A stretch of DNA of 64,000 nucleotides from NCBI RefSeq assembly GCF_024494385.1, contig NZ_JAEVLT010000010.1, positions 96,708-160,707 on the forward strand, given 5' to 3'. The stretch is from Bacillus sp. EB600. Its GTDB lineage: Bacteria; Bacillota; Bacilli; Bacillales; Cytobacillaceae. Below, in pieces: positions 16,336 through 27,531 of the stretch. The notes beneath the pieces were generated by a model. That model ran no database searches. It saw only the letters and a program-made list of their open reading frames with translations, and had not been told where the DNA came from. How positions within the stretch are numbered: the first letter of the stretch is position 1; the number at the start of each line of letters is the position of its first letter. Both the position numbers and the translations under genes were made by a program.

Positions 16336-18614
16336 TTACGTTCTATTTCTTCCATTACATATGCCTCAATGACATCGCCTTCTTTTACATCATTGAAGTT
16401 TTTAATGGTGATTCCACACTCATAGCCTTGGGCTACTTCCTTTGCATCATCTTTAAAACGTTTTAAATCATCAATTTCCCCTTCGAAAATAACAACTCCA
16501 TCACGAATTAAACGAATACCGCTATCGCGTGTAATTTTACCATCCGTTACATACGAACCGGCAATTGTTCCAACTTTTGATACTTTAAATGTTTGACGAA
16601 CTTCTGCTTGACCAATAATTTTTTCTTCAAATTCAGGATCAAGCATCCCTTTCATTGCTGATTCAATTTCTTCAATTACCTTATAAATAATCCTGTGAAG
16701 ACGAACATCGACTTTTTCAGCTTCAGCAGCACGTTTTGCATTTGCATCCGGACGTACGTTAAATCCGATCACAATTGCATTTGAAGCAGCTGCTAAGGTG
16801 ATATCAGATTCATTAATAGCACCTGCGGCACTGTGAATGATCTTGATGTTAACCCCTTCAACTTCGATTTTTTGTAAGGATGCAGCAACAGCTTCTGCTG
16901 AACCTTGAACGTCCGCTTTAATAATAACATTAAGGTCCTTCATTTCCCCTTGCTTCATTTGTTCAAACAAGGTTTCCAGACTGACACGAGATTGTCCACC
17001 ACGATGTGCAACAAGTGCTTGTTGTGCACGAGCTTCACCGACGTGACGTGCTGTTTTTTCATCATCAAACACAACGAAACGGTCTCCAGCTTGTGGTACA
17101 TCATTTAATCCCGTTATTTCAACTGGAGTAGATGGGCCTGCATCTTTCACCCTGCGGCCTTTGTCATTTACCATAGCTCTGACACGGCCATGGGTGCCCC
17201 CAACAACAATTGGATCTCCAATGCGAAGTGTTCCATTTTGGATAAGCAGTGTAGCAACTGGTCCCCGACCTTTATCCAAACGGGCTTCAATTACCGTACC
17301 AAGAGCATTTCGATTTGGATTTGCTTTATATTCTTCCACTTCGCCGACAAGAAGAATCATTTCAAGCAGGTTGTCAATTCCTTCTCCAGTTTTTGCAGAT
17401 AGTGGAACAAAAATGGTGTCCCCGCCCCACGCTTCTGAAACTAAGCCAAATTCAGTCAACTCTTGCATAACACGATCTACATTTGCAGCTTCTTTATCCA
17501 TTTTATTAACGGCAACAATAATTGGAACTTCTGCTGCTTTTGCATGGTTGATTGCTTCTACGGTTTGTGGCATAACACCGTCATCTGCTGCTACAACAAG
17601 TATGGTAATGTCGGTGATTTTGGCTCCGCGAGCACGCATTGTTGTAAACGCAGCATGTCCGGGAGTATCAAGGAAAGTAATTTTCTTTCCATTTTCGACA
17701 ACCTGGTAGGCACCGATATGCTGAGTGATTCCGCCCGCTTCGCCTTCAGTAACCTTTGTATTACGAATCGAGTCAAGTAAAGTAGTTTTACCATGGTCAA
17801 CGTGGCCCATGATCGTTACAACAGATGGTCTTTCAACAAGATCTTCTGGTGCATCTTCAGAGAAATAAACCTCTAAATCTGTTGCATCAATTTTGATCTC
17901 TTCCTCAACCTCGACACCATACTCACCTGCAATTAATTCAATGGCATCTTTATCTAAATCTTGGTTAATGGTCGCCATTACACCCAATAAGAAAAGCTTC
18001 TTGATGATTTCAGAAGGTTCACGATGTAGCTTTTTCCCAAGCTCTGCTACCGTTAATGATTCACTAAACGTGATCTTAGCAGGAAGTTCTCTCTCTTTCC
18101 TCTTTTGAGGCTGTTGCTGTGCTTGCTGTGCGTGTGCCTGAGGCTTTTTGTGATTGTGGTTTCGATTTTGCTGCCCAGGCCTATTAGTAGCTTTTCCTTT
18201 ATTGAACGCTTTATTTTCTTTTGATTGAAAATCTTGATCGTGTTTCTTGCCTTCCTTTGCTTTAGGAGGAGACACTACTTTCACCTTTGTTTGCACAGCT
18301 ACTTTCTCATCATCGTCTTCATACGCCTTTGCTGAAGTTTTTGGCTGGACTTGTGGCTTTTGAGGTTGACTAGCCTGTTTTGGACTTCCATTTTGGCTCT
18401 GCTGCTGCCCAGGCTTCGCTTGTTGTTGCGCTTGTTTTGGAGCTTCTTTGGCTTCCTTCTTATTATAAATAGCGTCAAGCTTAGCTATATCTGCTGCTTC
18501 AATTGTGGCCATATGATTGGAAACCTCTATATTCATTTCCTTTAATTTTGTAATAACGTCCTTACTAGAAATATTGTATTTTTTGGCATATTCATATACA
18601 CGCGTTTTACTCAT
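16332..18614 (-). CDS. infB: Translation initiation factor IF-2
   Basis: A GTPase that places initiator tRNA on the 30S subunit. It is 760 aa. The N-terminal IF2N helix-turn-helix is at residues 1-50. A low-complexity Gln/Lys/Pro-rich linker runs from about 55 to 175. The second IF2N comes before the G domain, with G1 GHVDHGKT (270-277), DTPGH (316-320) and NKMD (370-373). Domains II-IV follow. It is the central gene of the nusA operon and overlaps ylxP by 4 bp. An internal in-frame start for a shorter IF-2 form, known in other bacteria, was not assigned. Confidence 0.98.
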   Translation of the reverse strand: MSKTRVYEYAKKYNISSKDVITKLKEMNIEVSNHMATIEAADIAKLDAIYNKKEAKEAPKQAQQQAKPGQQQSQNGSPKQASQPQKPQVQPKTSAKAYEDDDEKVAVQTKVKVVSPPKAKEGKKHDQDFQSKENKAFNKGKATNRPGQQNRNHNHKKPQAHAQQAQQQPQKRKERELPAKITFSESLTVAELGKKLHREPSEIIKKLFLLGVMATINQDLDKDAIELIAGEYGVEVEEEIKIDATDLEVYFSEDAPEDLVERPSVVTIMGHVDHGKTTLLDSIRNTKVTEGEAGGITQHIGAYQVVENGKKITFLDTPGHAAFTTMRARGAKITDITILVVAADDGVMPQTVEAINHAKAAEVPIIVAVNKMDKEAANVDRVMQELTEFGLVSEAWGGDTIFVPLSAKTGEGIDNLLEMILLVGEVEEYKANPNRNALGTVIEARLDKGRGPVATLLIQNGTLRIGDPIVVGGTHGRVRAMVNDKGRRVKDAGPSTPVEITGLNDVPQAGDRFVVFDDEKTARHVGEARAQQALVAHRGGQSRVSLETLFEQMKQGEMKDLNVIIKADVQGSAEAVAASLQKIEVEGVNIKIIHSAAGAINESDITLAAASNAIVIGFNVRPDANAKRAAEAEKVDVRLHRIIYKVIEEIESAMKGMLDPEFEEKIIGQAEVRQTFKVSKVGTIAGSYVTDGKITRDSGIRLIRDGVVIFEGEIDDLKRFKDDAKEVAQGYECGITIKNFNDVKEGDVIEAYVMEEIERK

Positions 18615-18633
18615 TCTTTCACCCCCGCTAGAT

Positions 18634-18936
18634 TTAATCGAGCAACGTTACCAGTTTCTTAGCAAACCCATTATCCAATACAGCTACCACAACGCGGGCC
18701 TCTTTCCCAATTGCTTTCCCAAGAAGATAGCGGTCTTCCACAACTTTATATGGAACTTGGTACGAATGACATTTATCCGTAATTTTTTTGGTTGTATTGG
18801 CAGATGCATCTGCCGATAATAAAATGAGTTTTGCTTTTCCGCTCCGGATCTCCTTCACGGCCAGCTCCTCACCTGATATAAGTTTCCGCGCTCGATTGGC
18901 CAAGCCAAGCAATGACATCCATTGATTTGATTTCAT
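18634..18936 (-). CDS. ylxQ: YlxQ, L7Ae-family RNA-binding protein
   Basis: A 100-aa L7Ae/L30e/S12e-fold protein, a K-turn-binding family related to YbxF and of uncertain role. Family pattern: [43 protein letters not shown]. It lies between rnpM and infB as in B. subtilis. The ribosome-binding site GGAGAG is about 12 bases upstream, slightly far. Confidence 0.92.
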   Translation of the reverse strand: MKSNQWMSLLGLANRARKLISGEELAVKEIRSGKAKLILLSADASANTTKKITDKCHSYQVPYKVVEDRYLLGKAIGKEARVVVAVLDNGFAKKLVTLLD

Positions 18937-18944
18937 CTGGATTG

Positions 18945-19223
18945 TCAGCTCTCCTTCTCTATAAGCTCTAGGAGCTCATTATATATCTTGTCATCGATCG
19001 TAGCTTCTAAATGGTTAGCTAAGGTGTTTTTTTTCTTGGCTAAGAGAATTGCTTCTCTGTCTCTAGATAAGTACGCACCTCTGCCCGATTTCTTTCCTGT
19101 TAGATCAATCGATACGTCGCCTTCCTTAGTGCGAACGATGCGAACGAGTTCTTTTTTCGGCTTCATTTCACCGGTTGCCACACATTTGCGCATAGGAACT
19201 TTTTTAGGTTTGTTCACGATCAT
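18945..19223 (-). CDS. rnpM: RnpM (YlxR), RNase P modulator
   Basis: A 92-aa YlxR-family protein (DUF448). Recent work in B. subtilis names it RnpM because it binds and modulates RNase P. The conserved [18 protein letters not shown] and GRGAYLSRD motifs are present. It is basic and lies directly downstream of nusA (12 bp). Confidence 0.92.
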   Translation of the reverse strand: MIVNKPKKVPMRKCVATGEMKPKKELVRIVRTKEGDVSIDLTGKKSGRGAYLSRDREAILLAKKKNTLANHLEATIDDKIYNELLELIEKES

Positions 19224-19235
19224 TCACCCCATTTA

Positions 19236-20360
19236 TTAATCGATTTCTTCTTCTTCTAATTCATGATCAAACACAACATCATCTTCGAAAAGCTTGATCG
19301 TTTCCTCACGCGGATAAATACCAAGTTCACGCGCGTCCGTTTCTGACTTAATGTCGATCTTCCAGCCTGTTAATTTGGCAGCTAAACGAGCATTTTGGCC
19401 TCTTTTACCAATTGCTAATGACAGCTGGTAGTCCGGAACAATAACAGTTGTGGCCTTGTCATTTTCATTGACAATCACGTCTAAAACCTTTGAAGGGCTC
19501 AGAGAATTGGCGACAAAAACAACTGGGTCATCAGACCATTTAACAATATCAATTTTTTCTCCCTTTAATTCGTTCACAACTGCCTGTACCCTTGAACCTT
19601 TTGGACCTACACAGGCACCAACCGGATCAACCTCAAGCTTGTCGGAATGAACGGAAATCTTTGAACGGTCGCCTGCTTCACGGGCAACTGATTTTATTTC
19701 CACAGTGCCATCATAAATCTCAGGAACTTCAATTTCAAACAATCTCTTTAAAAGTCCAGGATGTGTTCTTGACACAAAAATTTGTGGACCCTTCGTTGTT
19801 TTTTCTACCTTTGTAATAAACACTTTAATTCGATCATGAGGTTTATAGCGCTCATTAGGCATTTGCTCATTTACCGGTAAAAGGGCTTCAATTTTCCCAA
19901 GGCTGACATAAATAAATTTGGAATCAAGCCTCTGAACAATACCTGTCATAATGTCTTCTTCACGGTCAATGAATTCAGAATAAATAATGCCTCGTTCTGC
20001 TTCTCTTACACGCTGGGTGACAACTTGTTTTGCTGTCTGCGCAGCAATCCGTCCGAAATTCTTTGGCGTTACTTCCAGCTCAACAACATCTTCTACCTGG
20101 TAATTTGGATTGATCTGCTTTGCATCTTCAATTGAAATCTCCAATCTTGGATCAAAAACTTGATCAACTACTTCTTTTCGAGCAAAAACCCGCATCGAAC
20201 CTTTATCTAGATTCAAATCAATACGTACATTTTGGGCTTGATTAAAATTACGTCGATAGGCCGAGACAAGGGCTGCTTCCATTGCATCAACTAATACATC
20301 TCTGGAAATTCCTTTTTCTCTTTCTAGTACATTTAGAGCATCTAATAATTCGCTGCTCAT
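19236..20360 (-). CDS. nusA: Transcription termination/antitermination factor NusA
   Basis: Binds RNA polymerase and promotes pausing and intrinsic termination. It is 374 aa. An N-terminal RNAP-binding domain (1-130) is followed by S1 ([23 protein letters not shown]), then KH1 ([18 protein letters not shown]) and KH2 ([21 protein letters not shown]). The acidic C-terminal repeats of Proteobacterial NusA are absent, as usual for Firmicutes. AAGGGGGA precedes the ATG. Confidence 0.97.
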   Translation of the reverse strand: MSSELLDALNVLEREKGISRDVLVDAMEAALVSAYRRNFNQAQNVRIDLNLDKGSMRVFARKEVVDQVFDPRLEISIEDAKQINPNYQVEDVVELEVTPKNFGRIAAQTAKQVVTQRVREAERGIIYSEFIDREEDIMTGIVQRLDSKFIYVSLGKIEALLPVNEQMPNERYKPHDRIKVFITKVEKTTKGPQIFVSRTHPGLLKRLFEIEVPEIYDGTVEIKSVAREAGDRSKISVHSDKLEVDPVGACVGPKGSRVQAVVNELKGEKIDIVKWSDDPVVFVANSLSPSKVLDVIVNENDKATTVIVPDYQLSLAIGKRGQNARLAAKLTGWKIDIKSETDARELGIYPREETIKLFEDDVVFDHELEEEEID

Positions 20361-20503
20361 CTGATCATATCCCCCTTAACTTTTAATATAAAAGCGGTGT
20401 GAGCAAAGCCGGGCCTTACTGCATACTAGCCGTAAAATGTTGATATCCCTCAATATTCAATATTGGATAAACCGATACTTTTGAGCACTCCGCCCCTTTT
20501 CCT
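20361..20503. other. rimP-nusA intergenic region with a small perfect inverted repeat
   Basis: A 143-bp gap inside the operon. It holds CAATATT-C-AATATTG (7-bp arms, about 20450-20465) and a segment starting AAAAGCGGTGTGAGC that faintly resembles the left end of the dispersed repeats. No ORF, terminator or clear promoter is seen. Confidence 0.4.
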
Positions 20504-20974
20504 TTATGAAAAACTTACTGCCAGCCGTGCGCTTGCCACTTTTTCATATGGTATTTCAACCATTTTCTTTCGTGTTTTTATTTTCGCTTCGATTGAAACC
20601 ATGTTGCCATCAAAGCTTGTTAAAATTCCTTCGAAAGTTTTTTCGCCATCAATTGGCTCATATGTTTTGACAAAAACGTTTTTGCCAATAACTTTCTCAA
20701 AATCCTTTTCCTTTTTCAACGGTCTTTCGGCACCAGGAGAGGATACTTCAAGAAAATAATTATGGGGAATCGGATCAATTTCATCTAGTTTTTCGCTAAG
20801 CTTTTCACTTACAAGCCCACATTCTTCAATATCAACGCCATTGTCCTTGTCGATATAAACACGCAAAAACCAATTTTTTCCTTCTTTTACATATTCAACT
20901 TCAACCAGTTCTAACCCAAGCTCGCTGGTGATTGGCGCAGCTAGTTCTTCTACTATTTCTGTGACTTTGCTCAT
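20504..20974 (-). CDS. rimP: Ribosome maturation factor RimP
   Basis: Acts in 30S subunit assembly. It is 156 aa with two domains: an N-terminal alpha/beta domain ([40 protein letters not shown]) and a C-terminal SH3-like domain ([22 protein letters not shown]). The [11 protein letters not shown] family signature is present. It is the first gene of the nusA-infB operon. AAAAAGGGGG precedes the ATG. Confidence 0.95.
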   Translation of the reverse strand: MSKVTEIVEELAAPITSELGLELVEVEYVKEGKNWFLRVYIDKDNGVDIEECGLVSEKLSEKLDEIDPIPHNYFLEVSSPGAERPLKKEKDFEKVIGKNVFVKTYEPIDGEKTFEGILTSFDGNMVSIEAKIKTRKKMVEIPYEKVASARLAVSFS

Positions 20975-21010
20975 GCTTAACCCCCTTTTTCAAAATTTTT
21001 CACCCTTATT

Positions 21011-21038
21011 TTACGTATTAAACGGGAAGTTCTTTCAA
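21011..21038 (-). promoter_or_regulatory. Weak candidate promoter of the rimP-nusA-infB operon
   Basis: On the minus strand TTGAAA (21038-21033) is followed by an A/T-rich segment, TAATACGTAAAAT, with no ideal -10 at 17 bp. Position fits an operon promoter, but the -10 is ambiguous. Confidence 0.3.
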
Positions 21039-21100
21039 TTTACCATGCAGCTTTTTTAAGCAATCGGTTTTAATTTTCCGTTTTTTTCTATACACAAGAC

Positions 21101-21124
21101 AAAAGAGCGGGTTGCCCCACTCTT
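21101..21124 (-). terminator. Probable terminator downstream of polC
   Basis: AAGAGTGGG pairs with CCCGCTCTT (9 bp, one wobble), followed by TTGTCTTGT on the minus strand. The T-run is imperfect. It lies about 115 bp past polC, after a repeat fragment that itself forms GCCCG/CGGGC. Confidence 0.6.
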
Positions 21125-21194
21125 GATCACACGAGAGTATATCTTAGTATTTCCAATAAAACTATACCATAACCAAATAATAGTTGCAAACCAT

Positions 21195-21235
21195 AAAAGC
21201 GGAAACGCCCGTTTTGCGGGCTTAAGTCAGCCCCG
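21195..21235 (+). repeat. Dispersed repeat fragment, copy 4
   Basis: Starts AAAAGCGGAAACGCCCGTTT, like the left end of the family, then CGGGC makes a short hairpin with GCCCG. Only about 40 bp remain. It abuts the polC stop. Confidence 0.6.
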
Positions 21236-21237
21236 TT

Positions 21238-24200
21238 TTAAAATAGTGACAATTGGTTTTGATCCGGCAAATCAGCAAGGCAGCCTTGGTTATCCAAGTA
21301 TTCAATTATCGTTTTGGATACTTTTCCACGCTGCTGCAAATCTTCTTTTGATAAGAACTCACCTTTTTCCCTTGCTTTAACAATATTAAGGGCAACGTTT
21401 GTCCCAAGACCTGGAATGGCATTAAATGGAGGAATCAACGTATTTCCCTCAATTGTAAAATCAGTGGCAGCTGATTTATATAAATTGATTTTCTGGAAGG
21501 AGTAGCCTCTTTCCGTCATTTCAAGTGCAAGTTCTAAAACGGTTAATAAGCTCTTCTCTTTATTAGAAGCATCAAGGCCTTTCGCATTGATTTCGATAAT
21601 CTTTGCACGGATCGCTTCAGAGCCATTTGCCATTGCTTCAACATCGAAATCCTCCGCACGAACTGTAAAGTAGGCGGTATAGTAAAGCAGCGGATGATGG
21701 ACTTTAAAGTAGGCTATCCGAATCGCCATTAAAACATAAGCAGCGGCGTGGGCTTTTGGGAACATATACTTGATTTTTTTACAGGAATCAATGTACCATT
21801 CCGGTACTTCATTTTTCCGCATTTCCGCTTCCATTTCGTCTGTTAAACCTTTCCCTTTACGGACAGATTCCATAATTTTAAATGCAAACGACGGGTCAAG
21901 CCCTTGGTAAATAAGGTAAACCATAATATCGTCACGGCAGCCAATAACCTCGCTCAGAATACAAGTGCCATTTTGAATTAACTCCTGGGCATTGCCGAGC
22001 CAAACGTCTGTCCCGTGTGAAAGCCCTGAAATCTGAACTAATTCCGAAAATGTCGTTGGCTTGGTCTCTTCAAGCATCTGCCGAACAAATCTTGTACCAA
22101 ATTCCGGAATCCCCAGTGTCCCGGTTTTACACATAATTTGTTCCGCTGTTACCCCAAGTGACTCAGGACCGCTGAAAATTTTCATGACATCCGGGTCATC
22201 TGTTGGAATTGTTTTTGGATCAATGCCGCTTAAATCCTGCAGCATTCTGATGACGGTTGGATCATCATGTCCCAGAATATCAAGCTTTAATACATTATCA
22301 TGAATGGAGTGGAAGTCAAAGTGTGTTGTCCGCCATTCGCTTGTCCGATCATCTGCAGGAAATTGTATCGGTGAAAAATCATAAATATCCATATAATCAG
22401 GGATAACAATAATACCGCCTGGATGCTGTCCAGTCGTTCTTTTTACACCCGTGCAGCCAGAGGCAAGCCGGTCAATTTCGGCACCTCGGTAATGAAGATT
22501 GTTATCCTGCTGGTACGCTTTCACGTAACCAAAAGCCGTTTTGTCAGCAACCGTACCAATGGTTCCAGCGCGGAAAACATTATCTCCGCCAAACAATACT
22601 TTGGTATAATCATGGGCAGTCGGCTGATATTCACCTGAGAAGTTCAAGTCAATATCCGGAACTTTATCTCCTTTAAAACCAAGGAAGGTTTCAAAAGGGA
22701 TATCATGGCCGTCTTTCCGGTATTTTGCCCCGCAGTTTGGACAATTTTTATCAGGTAAGTCAAAACCTGAGCCGACCGAACCATCGGCAATAAATTCGGA
22801 CGTTTTACAGTTTGGACATACATAGTGCGGCGGCAATGCATTTACTTCAGTGATGTCTGACATGGTTGCCACGAGTGATGAACCAACCGAACCACGTGAT
22901 CCAACCAGGTAGCCATCATCAAGAGATTTTTTTACAAGTTTATGGGCAATTAAGTAAATAACCGAAAACCCATGGCCGATGATACTGTTTAATTCCTTTT
23001 CAAGCCGTGCTTCAACAATTTCCGGCAAAGAATCACCATAAATTTTTCTGGCCCTCGTATAGCTTAGCTCACGCATTTCTTCTTCGGCGCCTTCAATTTT
23101 TGGAGTATACAATTCTTCCTTTACCGGTGAAATTGCATCAATCATATCGGCAATTTTATTGGTATTTGTCACAACAATTTCTTTTGCCTTCTCTGCACCT
23201 AAAAATGAAAACTCATCCAGCATTTCATTTGTAGTCCGGAAATGGACATCCGGCAGTTTGTGGCGGTTAAGCGGATTTGCACCGCCTTGTGAGTTAATTA
23301 AAATTTTTCGGTAAATCTTATCGTTTTCATTTAAATAATGAACATTTCCTGTTGCGACGACCGGAATGCCAAGTTTATCACCAAGTTTGACGATATTTCC
23401 GATTATTTCTTCTAACGCCTTCTCATCACGAACAAGTTCCATTTCGATCAATGGTGCATAAACAGGCTTTGGCATGACTTCAAGATAGTCATAAAAACCG
23501 GCAAAAGCTTCAACTTCTTCAGGTGACTTTTGCATCATCCCTTCAAACACTTCACCCTTGTCACAGGCTGAACCGACAAGGATCCCTTCTCGATACTTTT
23601 GAAGGACCGACCTTGGGATTCTTGGAACCCGGTAAAAATATTCAAGGTGAGCAATCGACACAAGCTTAAACATGTTCTTTAGGCCAACATCATTTTGCGC
23701 TAGCAGCGTACAATGATAAGGTCTTGCACGCTGAAATGCGTTTCCTTTTCCCATGTTTTCATTTAACTGATCATGGTATTCAATTCCTTTTTCAAGGGCA
23801 TCCTTTAACATTTTCAACAGTAAATAACCAGTCGCCTCGGCATCATAGATCGCACGGTGATGCTGGGTTAAATCGATATCGAATTTCTTTGCTAATGTAT
23901 TTAAACGGTGATTTTTCATTTCAGGGTAGAGAAATCGCCCAAGTTCCAATGTATCGATAACAGGATTCTTTTCCTTTTCAAAGCCGATCTTTTTTAAGCT
24001 TGCATTCAAGAAGCCTATATCAAACGAGGCATTGTGCGCGACTAGAGTATCATTTCCTATCCAATCAGAGAACCTTTTGATTACCTCTTCGATATCAGGC
24101 GCAGTTTGAACCATGTCATCGGTGATGCTTGTTAAATTGATAGTTGTTGCAGATAAGCGGTGGTGCGGGTTAACAAATGATTCAAAGCGGTCAATCACTT

Positions 24201-25560
24201 CGCCGCCGCGTATCTTTACCGCCCCGAGTTCAATAATCGTATTATAATAAGCTGAAAGCCCTGTTGTTTCAACGTCAAAAACAACAAACGTTTCTTCAGC
24301 TAAGAGGCGATGTGCCTCATTATAGGCAATCGGTACTCCATCGTCGACTAAATTTGCTTCAATTCCAAATAGAGTCTTGATACCATTCTTTTTACCAGCA
24401 CTATATGCTTCTGGAAACGATTGAGCAACAGCATGGTCTGTCACCGCAATCGCTTTATGTCCCCACTTGGCTGCCTGGGCAACAAGGGCTGCTACCGGAG
24501 TAACAGCATCCATTTGACTCATAGGAGTATGAAGATGCAGTTCGACCCGTTTTTCATTTTCCGGTGCCGTATCCTTACGGCCAGGTGCCTTTATCTCGTT
24601 AATATCATTACCAATCATAATTAAATCTCGTACAAATGTATCATTTTGAATGCTGCCTCTAACCTTCACCCACATGCCTTTTTTTACACGCTGATAAAGA
24701 ACAGCATCCTCTTTATCACGTGAAAACATTTTGACAAGGATAGAGCTTGTATAGTCGGTAACTTTAAAGGTTAACAACGTCCGCCCGCTTCGAAGCTCTC
24801 TCGTTTCAGCATCAAAAATGTACCCTTCAATTGCAATTCGTCTTTCTTCATCGACAATATCGATCAAGCTGCGGAATTCAGCATCTGCTTTAATCGTAAG
24901 TCCGATCGTAAGCGGACCTTCACTCTCACCCGCATTATGATCTTTATCCGCTTCCTTCTTCTGCAATTCGACCATAGCCTGCATGGCTCGTTCTTGGTCT
25001 TCTTTTTGCTTTGCGATGAGGAATTGATTGTACTCATTATTTTTTTCTTCTATATTAACAACTGTCTCGAATGTAACAAGTGGAAAACCAAAAGCTTGAT
25101 AAATAGTTGCGACCATCCCTGCATATTTACGCTTGATTGTCAGTCCCTCTGTCTCATTTCGAACGGATATTGTTACTTTATTTCCCTGAATACTAGGAAT
25201 CTGTTCGTTGAGCAGCTTGAGTAACGGCGGAGCAATCCCGTCCAACTGCTGAATGGAAGCATTCCAATAATCGGCAAATAGCTCGGGTGAAAAGCTTTGG
25301 TCAGAAACTTGAATATGATATGAAATTGCTGCAATATTTGAAAAAGCCCGTTCTAATAGTGAAGTAAAACGATTATATACTCGGAAGGGTAAAATCTTTT
25401 CAAATAAAAATTGAAAATGCCATTTTCGTGCTTTTTTTTCTACTACAAGTTTTTCAATTTGTGCATTTTGAAAATGAACGACTTCAGTATCATCCGTCAT
25501 TTGGATTTGCTGGAGCAAGACATTAAATCGCTCTCTATTGCTTAAAGCATGTTCGCTCAT
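21238..25560 (-). CDS. polC: DNA polymerase III alpha subunit, Gram-positive type (PolC)
   Basis: The main replicative polymerase with built-in proofreading. It is 1440 aa, close to the B. subtilis length. Order: N-terminal domain and OB fold (about 220-330), PHP domain ([12 protein letters not shown] from about 342), DEDD 3'-5' exonuclease inserted into PHP ([21 protein letters not shown], about 427-447), zinc-binding module (CPNCKTSEF and CPNCGAKY) and polymerase core ([27 protein letters not shown]). I take ATG at 25560, preceded by GGGAG. An ATG five codons upstream (25575) is possible. It has its own probable extended -10 promoter. Confidence 0.97.
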   Translation of the reverse strand: MSEHALSNRERFNVLLQQIQMTDDTEVVHFQNAQIEKLVVEKKARKWHFQFLFEKILPFRVYNRFTSLLERAFSNIAAISYHIQVSDQSFSPELFADYWNASIQQLDGIAPPLLKLLNEQIPSIQGNKVTISVRNETEGLTIKRKYAGMVATIYQAFGFPLVTFETVVNIEEKNNEYNQFLIAKQKEDQERAMQAMVELQKKEADKDHNAGESEGPLTIGLTIKADAEFRSLIDIVDEERRIAIEGYIFDAETRELRSGRTLLTFKVTDYTSSILVKMFSRDKEDAVLYQRVKKGMWVKVRGSIQNDTFVRDLIMIGNDINEIKAPGRKDTAPENEKRVELHLHTPMSQMDAVTPVAALVAQAAKWGHKAIAVTDHAVAQSFPEAYSAGKKNGIKTLFGIEANLVDDGVPIAYNEAHRLLAEETFVVFDVETTGLSAYYNTIIELGAVKIRGGEVIDRFESFVNPHHRLSATTINLTSITDDMVQTAPDIEEVIKRFSDWIGNDTLVAHNASFDIGFLNASLKKIGFEKEKNPVIDTLELGRFLYPEMKNHRLNTLAKKFDIDLTQHHRAIYDAEATGYLLLKMLKDALEKGIEYHDQLNENMGKGNAFQRARPYHCTLLAQNDVGLKNMFKLVSIAHLEYFYRVPRIPRSVLQKYREGILVGSACDKGEVFEGMMQKSPEEVEAFAGFYDYLEVMPKPVYAPLIEMELVRDEKALEEIIGNIVKLGDKLGIPVVATGNVHYLNENDKIYRKILINSQGGANPLNRHKLPDVHFRTTNEMLDEFSFLGAEKAKEIVVTNTNKIADMIDAISPVKEELYTPKIEGAEEEMRELSYTRARKIYGDSLPEIVEARLEKELNSIIGHGFSVIYLIAHKLVKKSLDDGYLVGSRGSVGSSLVATMSDITEVNALPPHYVCPNCKTSEFIADGSVGSGFDLPDKNCPNCGAKYRKDGHDIPFETFLGFKGDKVPDIDLNFSGEYQPTAHDYTKVLFGGDNVFRAGTIGTVADKTAFGYVKAYQQDNNLHYRGAEIDRLASGCTGVKRTTGQHPGGIIVIPDYMDIYDFSPIQFPADDRTSEWRTTHFDFHSIHDNVLKLDILGHDDPTVIRMLQDLSGIDPKTIPTDDPDVMKIFSGPESLGVTAEQIMCKTGTLGIPEFGTRFVRQMLEETKPTTFSELVQISGLSHGTDVWLGNAQELIQNGTCILSEVIGCRDDIMVYLIYQGLDPSFAFKIMESVRKGKGLTDEMEAEMRKNEVPEWYIDSCKKIKYMFPKAHAAAYVLMAIRIAYFKVHHPLLYYTAYFTVRAEDFDVEAMANGSEAIRAKIIEINAKGLDASNKEKSLLTVLELALEMTERGYSFQKINLYKSAATDFTIEGNTLIPPFNAIPGLGTNVALNIVKAREKGEFLSKEDLQQRGKVSKTIIEYLDNQGCLADLPDQNQLSLF

Positions 25561-25615
25561 CGCTCTCTCTCCCATCTCTCAAATCTTCTCTCTGTTTAAT
25601 TGTTATCAAGAAGTA

Positions 25616-25624
25616 ATTATATCA
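25616..25624 (-). promoter_or_regulatory. Probable extended -10 promoter of polC
   Basis: On the minus strand TGATATAAT (25624-25616) combines the TGn extension with a perfect -10. No good -35 is present. It lies downstream of the proS terminator, about 55 bp before the polC start. Confidence 0.5.
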
Positions 25625-25663
25625 TATGACAGGATTCATTCGGGGATTTTCGACAGTTCCATT

Positions 25664-25704
25664 TTAAGTAAATAAGGAGGATGACCCAGTATGGATCACC
25701 CTCC
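25664..25704 (-). terminator. Intrinsic terminator of proS
   Basis: A 12-bp stem with two wobbles, GGAGGGTGATCC with GGGTCATCCTCC and loop ATACT, then TTATTTACTT on the minus strand. It begins 8 bp after the proS stop. Confidence 0.75.
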
Positions 25705-25711
25705 TATCGTG

Positions 25712-27412
25712 TTATTGTGCTGTTAATAACTCATTAATTTTTTCAAAAAGTTCTGCTTTAGGCACTTCAATCATTTCACCTGTTGTGCGAACCTTCACTT
25801 CGACAATACCTTCTGCAGCTTTTTTACCAACGGTAATCCTAATTGGCAAGCCAATAAGATCCGAATCCGCAAATTTCACACCTGGTCTTTCTTGGCGATC
25901 GTCAAATAAAACTTCATATTTCTTATTTAACTCTTTATAAAGAGTTTCAGCTAGTTCAGCTTGTGAATCGTCTTTCATGTTAATAGCAATTAAGTGCAAT
26001 TGATATGGAGCGATGTTTGCCGGCCAAACAAGACCGTTTTCATCATTAAATTGTTCTGCTATCGCGGCAACCGTACGTGAAACCCCGATCCCATAACACC
26101 CCATTATAAATGGCTTTGCTTTCCCATTTTCATCAAGGTAGGTCGCATTCATCGCTTCACTGTAGCGTGTTCCCAGTTTAAAGACATGGCCGACTTCGAT
26201 TCCTTTGGCAAACAAAATTTTTCCTTCTCCGTCTGGTGATGGATCGCCTTCTTGAATAAAGCGTAAATCAGCGTAGGAGTTAACCTCAAAATCACGATCA
26301 GGGTTAACATTTAAATAGTGATAGTGTTCTTCGTTTGCACCGCAGACACCATTGACAATTGCTTTAACTGCATGATCAGCAACTATTTCTACATTTTTTA
26401 CACCAATTGGGCCAAGGGAACCAACTGTACAAGCCAATATTTCTTCCGTTTCTGCCGGTGAAGCTAATTCGACAACGCCAGCCCCTAACAAGTTTTTAAG
26501 TTTAATATCATTAACTTCATGGTCGCCTCGAACAAGTACAAGCACATACTTATCGTCTACTTTAAACAGCAGTGATTTGATTATTCTTTCAGCTTTAATT
26601 TGCAGGAAGTCAGAGACCTGATCGATCGTTTTTTGGTTTTCTGTTAAAACTTTCTCAATTTCTTTGGCAGTTTCGTCCATTCTTTGGTATTCAATATTGA
26701 CTGGAGCCATTTCGATGTTTGCTGCATAATTGGATGTATCGGAATAGGCAATCGTATCTTCTCCGATCTCCGATAAGACCATAAACTCATGTGTATCCTT
26801 ACCACCCATTGCACCGGAATCGGCAATAACAGCCCGGAAATTCAACCCGCAGCGTCTGAACACATTTGAATAGGCATCAAATAAGTCTTGATAGACTTCA
26901 TCTAAGCTCTCCTGATTGGAGTGGAAGGAATAAGCATCCTTCATCACAAACTCACGGCCGCGCAGCAACCCAAAGCGAGGGCGCTTTTCATCTCGAAATT
27001 TCGTCTGAATTTGGTATAAAGTTAGCGGCAATCTTTTGTAGGACTTTACTTCATCACGGACAAGACTCGTGATGACTTCCTCATGTGTTGCACCAAGGGC
27101 AAACTCACGCTCATGTCGGTCCTTTAAACGCATTAACTCGGGTCCATATGTATACCAACGGCCAGATTCCTGCCATAACTCTGCAGCTTGAAGCGCTGGC
27201 ATTAACAATTCTACTGCGCCGGCATTATCCATTTCTTCGCGGACAATGGCCTCAACCTTTTGAAGAACTCTTTTGCCAAGTGGCATATAACTGTATACCC
27301 CGCTTGCATTTTGCCGAATAAAACCTGCTTTAAGAAGAAGTTGATGGCTTTTTGTATCCGCATCTGCCGGAATTTGTCTAAGTGTTGGAATAAGCGTTTT
27401 TGTTTGTCTCAT
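25712..27412 (-). CDS. proS: Prolyl-tRNA synthetase
   Basis: A class II aminoacyl-tRNA synthetase of the bacterial type with an editing (INS) domain. It is 566 aa. Motif 1/2 regions: [24 protein letters not shown] and [29 protein letters not shown]. The INS domain spans about 225-400. Motif 3 is [14 protein letters not shown], followed by the anticodon-binding domain ([11 protein letters not shown]). I choose ATG at 27412, with AGGTG about 10 bases upstream. An ATG six codons earlier (27430) overlaps that site. It is flanked by its own promoter and terminator. Confidence 0.96.
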   Translation of the reverse strand: MRQTKTLIPTLRQIPADADTKSHQLLLKAGFIRQNASGVYSYMPLGKRVLQKVEAIVREEMDNAGAVELLMPALQAAELWQESGRWYTYGPELMRLKDRHEREFALGATHEEVITSLVRDEVKSYKRLPLTLYQIQTKFRDEKRPRFGLLRGREFVMKDAYSFHSNQESLDEVYQDLFDAYSNVFRRCGLNFRAVIADSGAMGGKDTHEFMVLSEIGEDTIAYSDTSNYAANIEMAPVNIEYQRMDETAKEIEKVLTENQKTIDQVSDFLQIKAERIIKSLLFKVDDKYVLVLVRGDHEVNDIKLKNLLGAGVVELASPAETEEILACTVGSLGPIGVKNVEIVADHAVKAIVNGVCGANEEHYHYLNVNPDRDFEVNSYADLRFIQEGDPSPDGEGKILFAKGIEVGHVFKLGTRYSEAMNATYLDENGKAKPFIMGCYGIGVSRTVAAIAEQFNDENGLVWPANIAPYQLHLIAINMKDDSQAELAETLYKELNKKYEVLFDDRQERPGVKFADSDLIGLPIRITVGKKAAEGIVEVKVRTTGEMIEVPKAELFEKINELLTAQ

Positions 27413-27447
27413 TTTTTCATTGCACCTCATTTACGTTTACTTCACTT

Positions 27448-27475
27448 ATTATAATGGCAAACCCCCGTTTTACAA
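27448..27475 (-). promoter_or_regulatory. Probable promoter of proS, embedded in a hairpin
   Basis: On the minus strand TTGTAA (27475-27470), 16 bp, TATAAT (27453-27448). The -35 lies in the loop of the AAACCCC/GGGGTTT hairpin that follows rseP. Confidence 0.5.
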
Positions 27476-27488
27476 CAGGGGTTTATTA
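27459..27488 (-). terminator. Possible terminator of rseP
   Basis: AAACCCC and GGGGTTT arms (7 bp) with a 13-base loop. No clean T-run follows on the minus strand, so termination efficiency is uncertain. It shares bases with the proS promoter. Confidence 0.4.
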
Positions 27489-27493
27489 AAACT

Positions 27494-27531
27494 GTTTAGC
27501 TCAAGCGGCTTGAGTACTTCCGCTTTTTTTA
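27494..27531 (-). repeat. Short repeat-like hairpin downstream of rseP (fragment, copy 9)
   Basis: In minus orientation AAAAAAAGCGGAAGTACTC is followed by the inverted repeat CTCAAG-CCG-CTTGAG. The first 15 bases match the left end of the dispersed repeats. The rest does not. Confidence 0.45.

Noticed and set aside
17161..17709. 182-aa open frame on the plus strand opposite infB
   Set aside because: It lies entirely antisense to the conserved GTPase domain of infB and its sequence looks like a reverse-frame shadow. The same holds for all other plus-strand frames in the window.
27413..27531. T-box leader upstream of proS
   Set aside because: The gap is too short and lacks a T-box sequence followed by an antiterminator/terminator pair.
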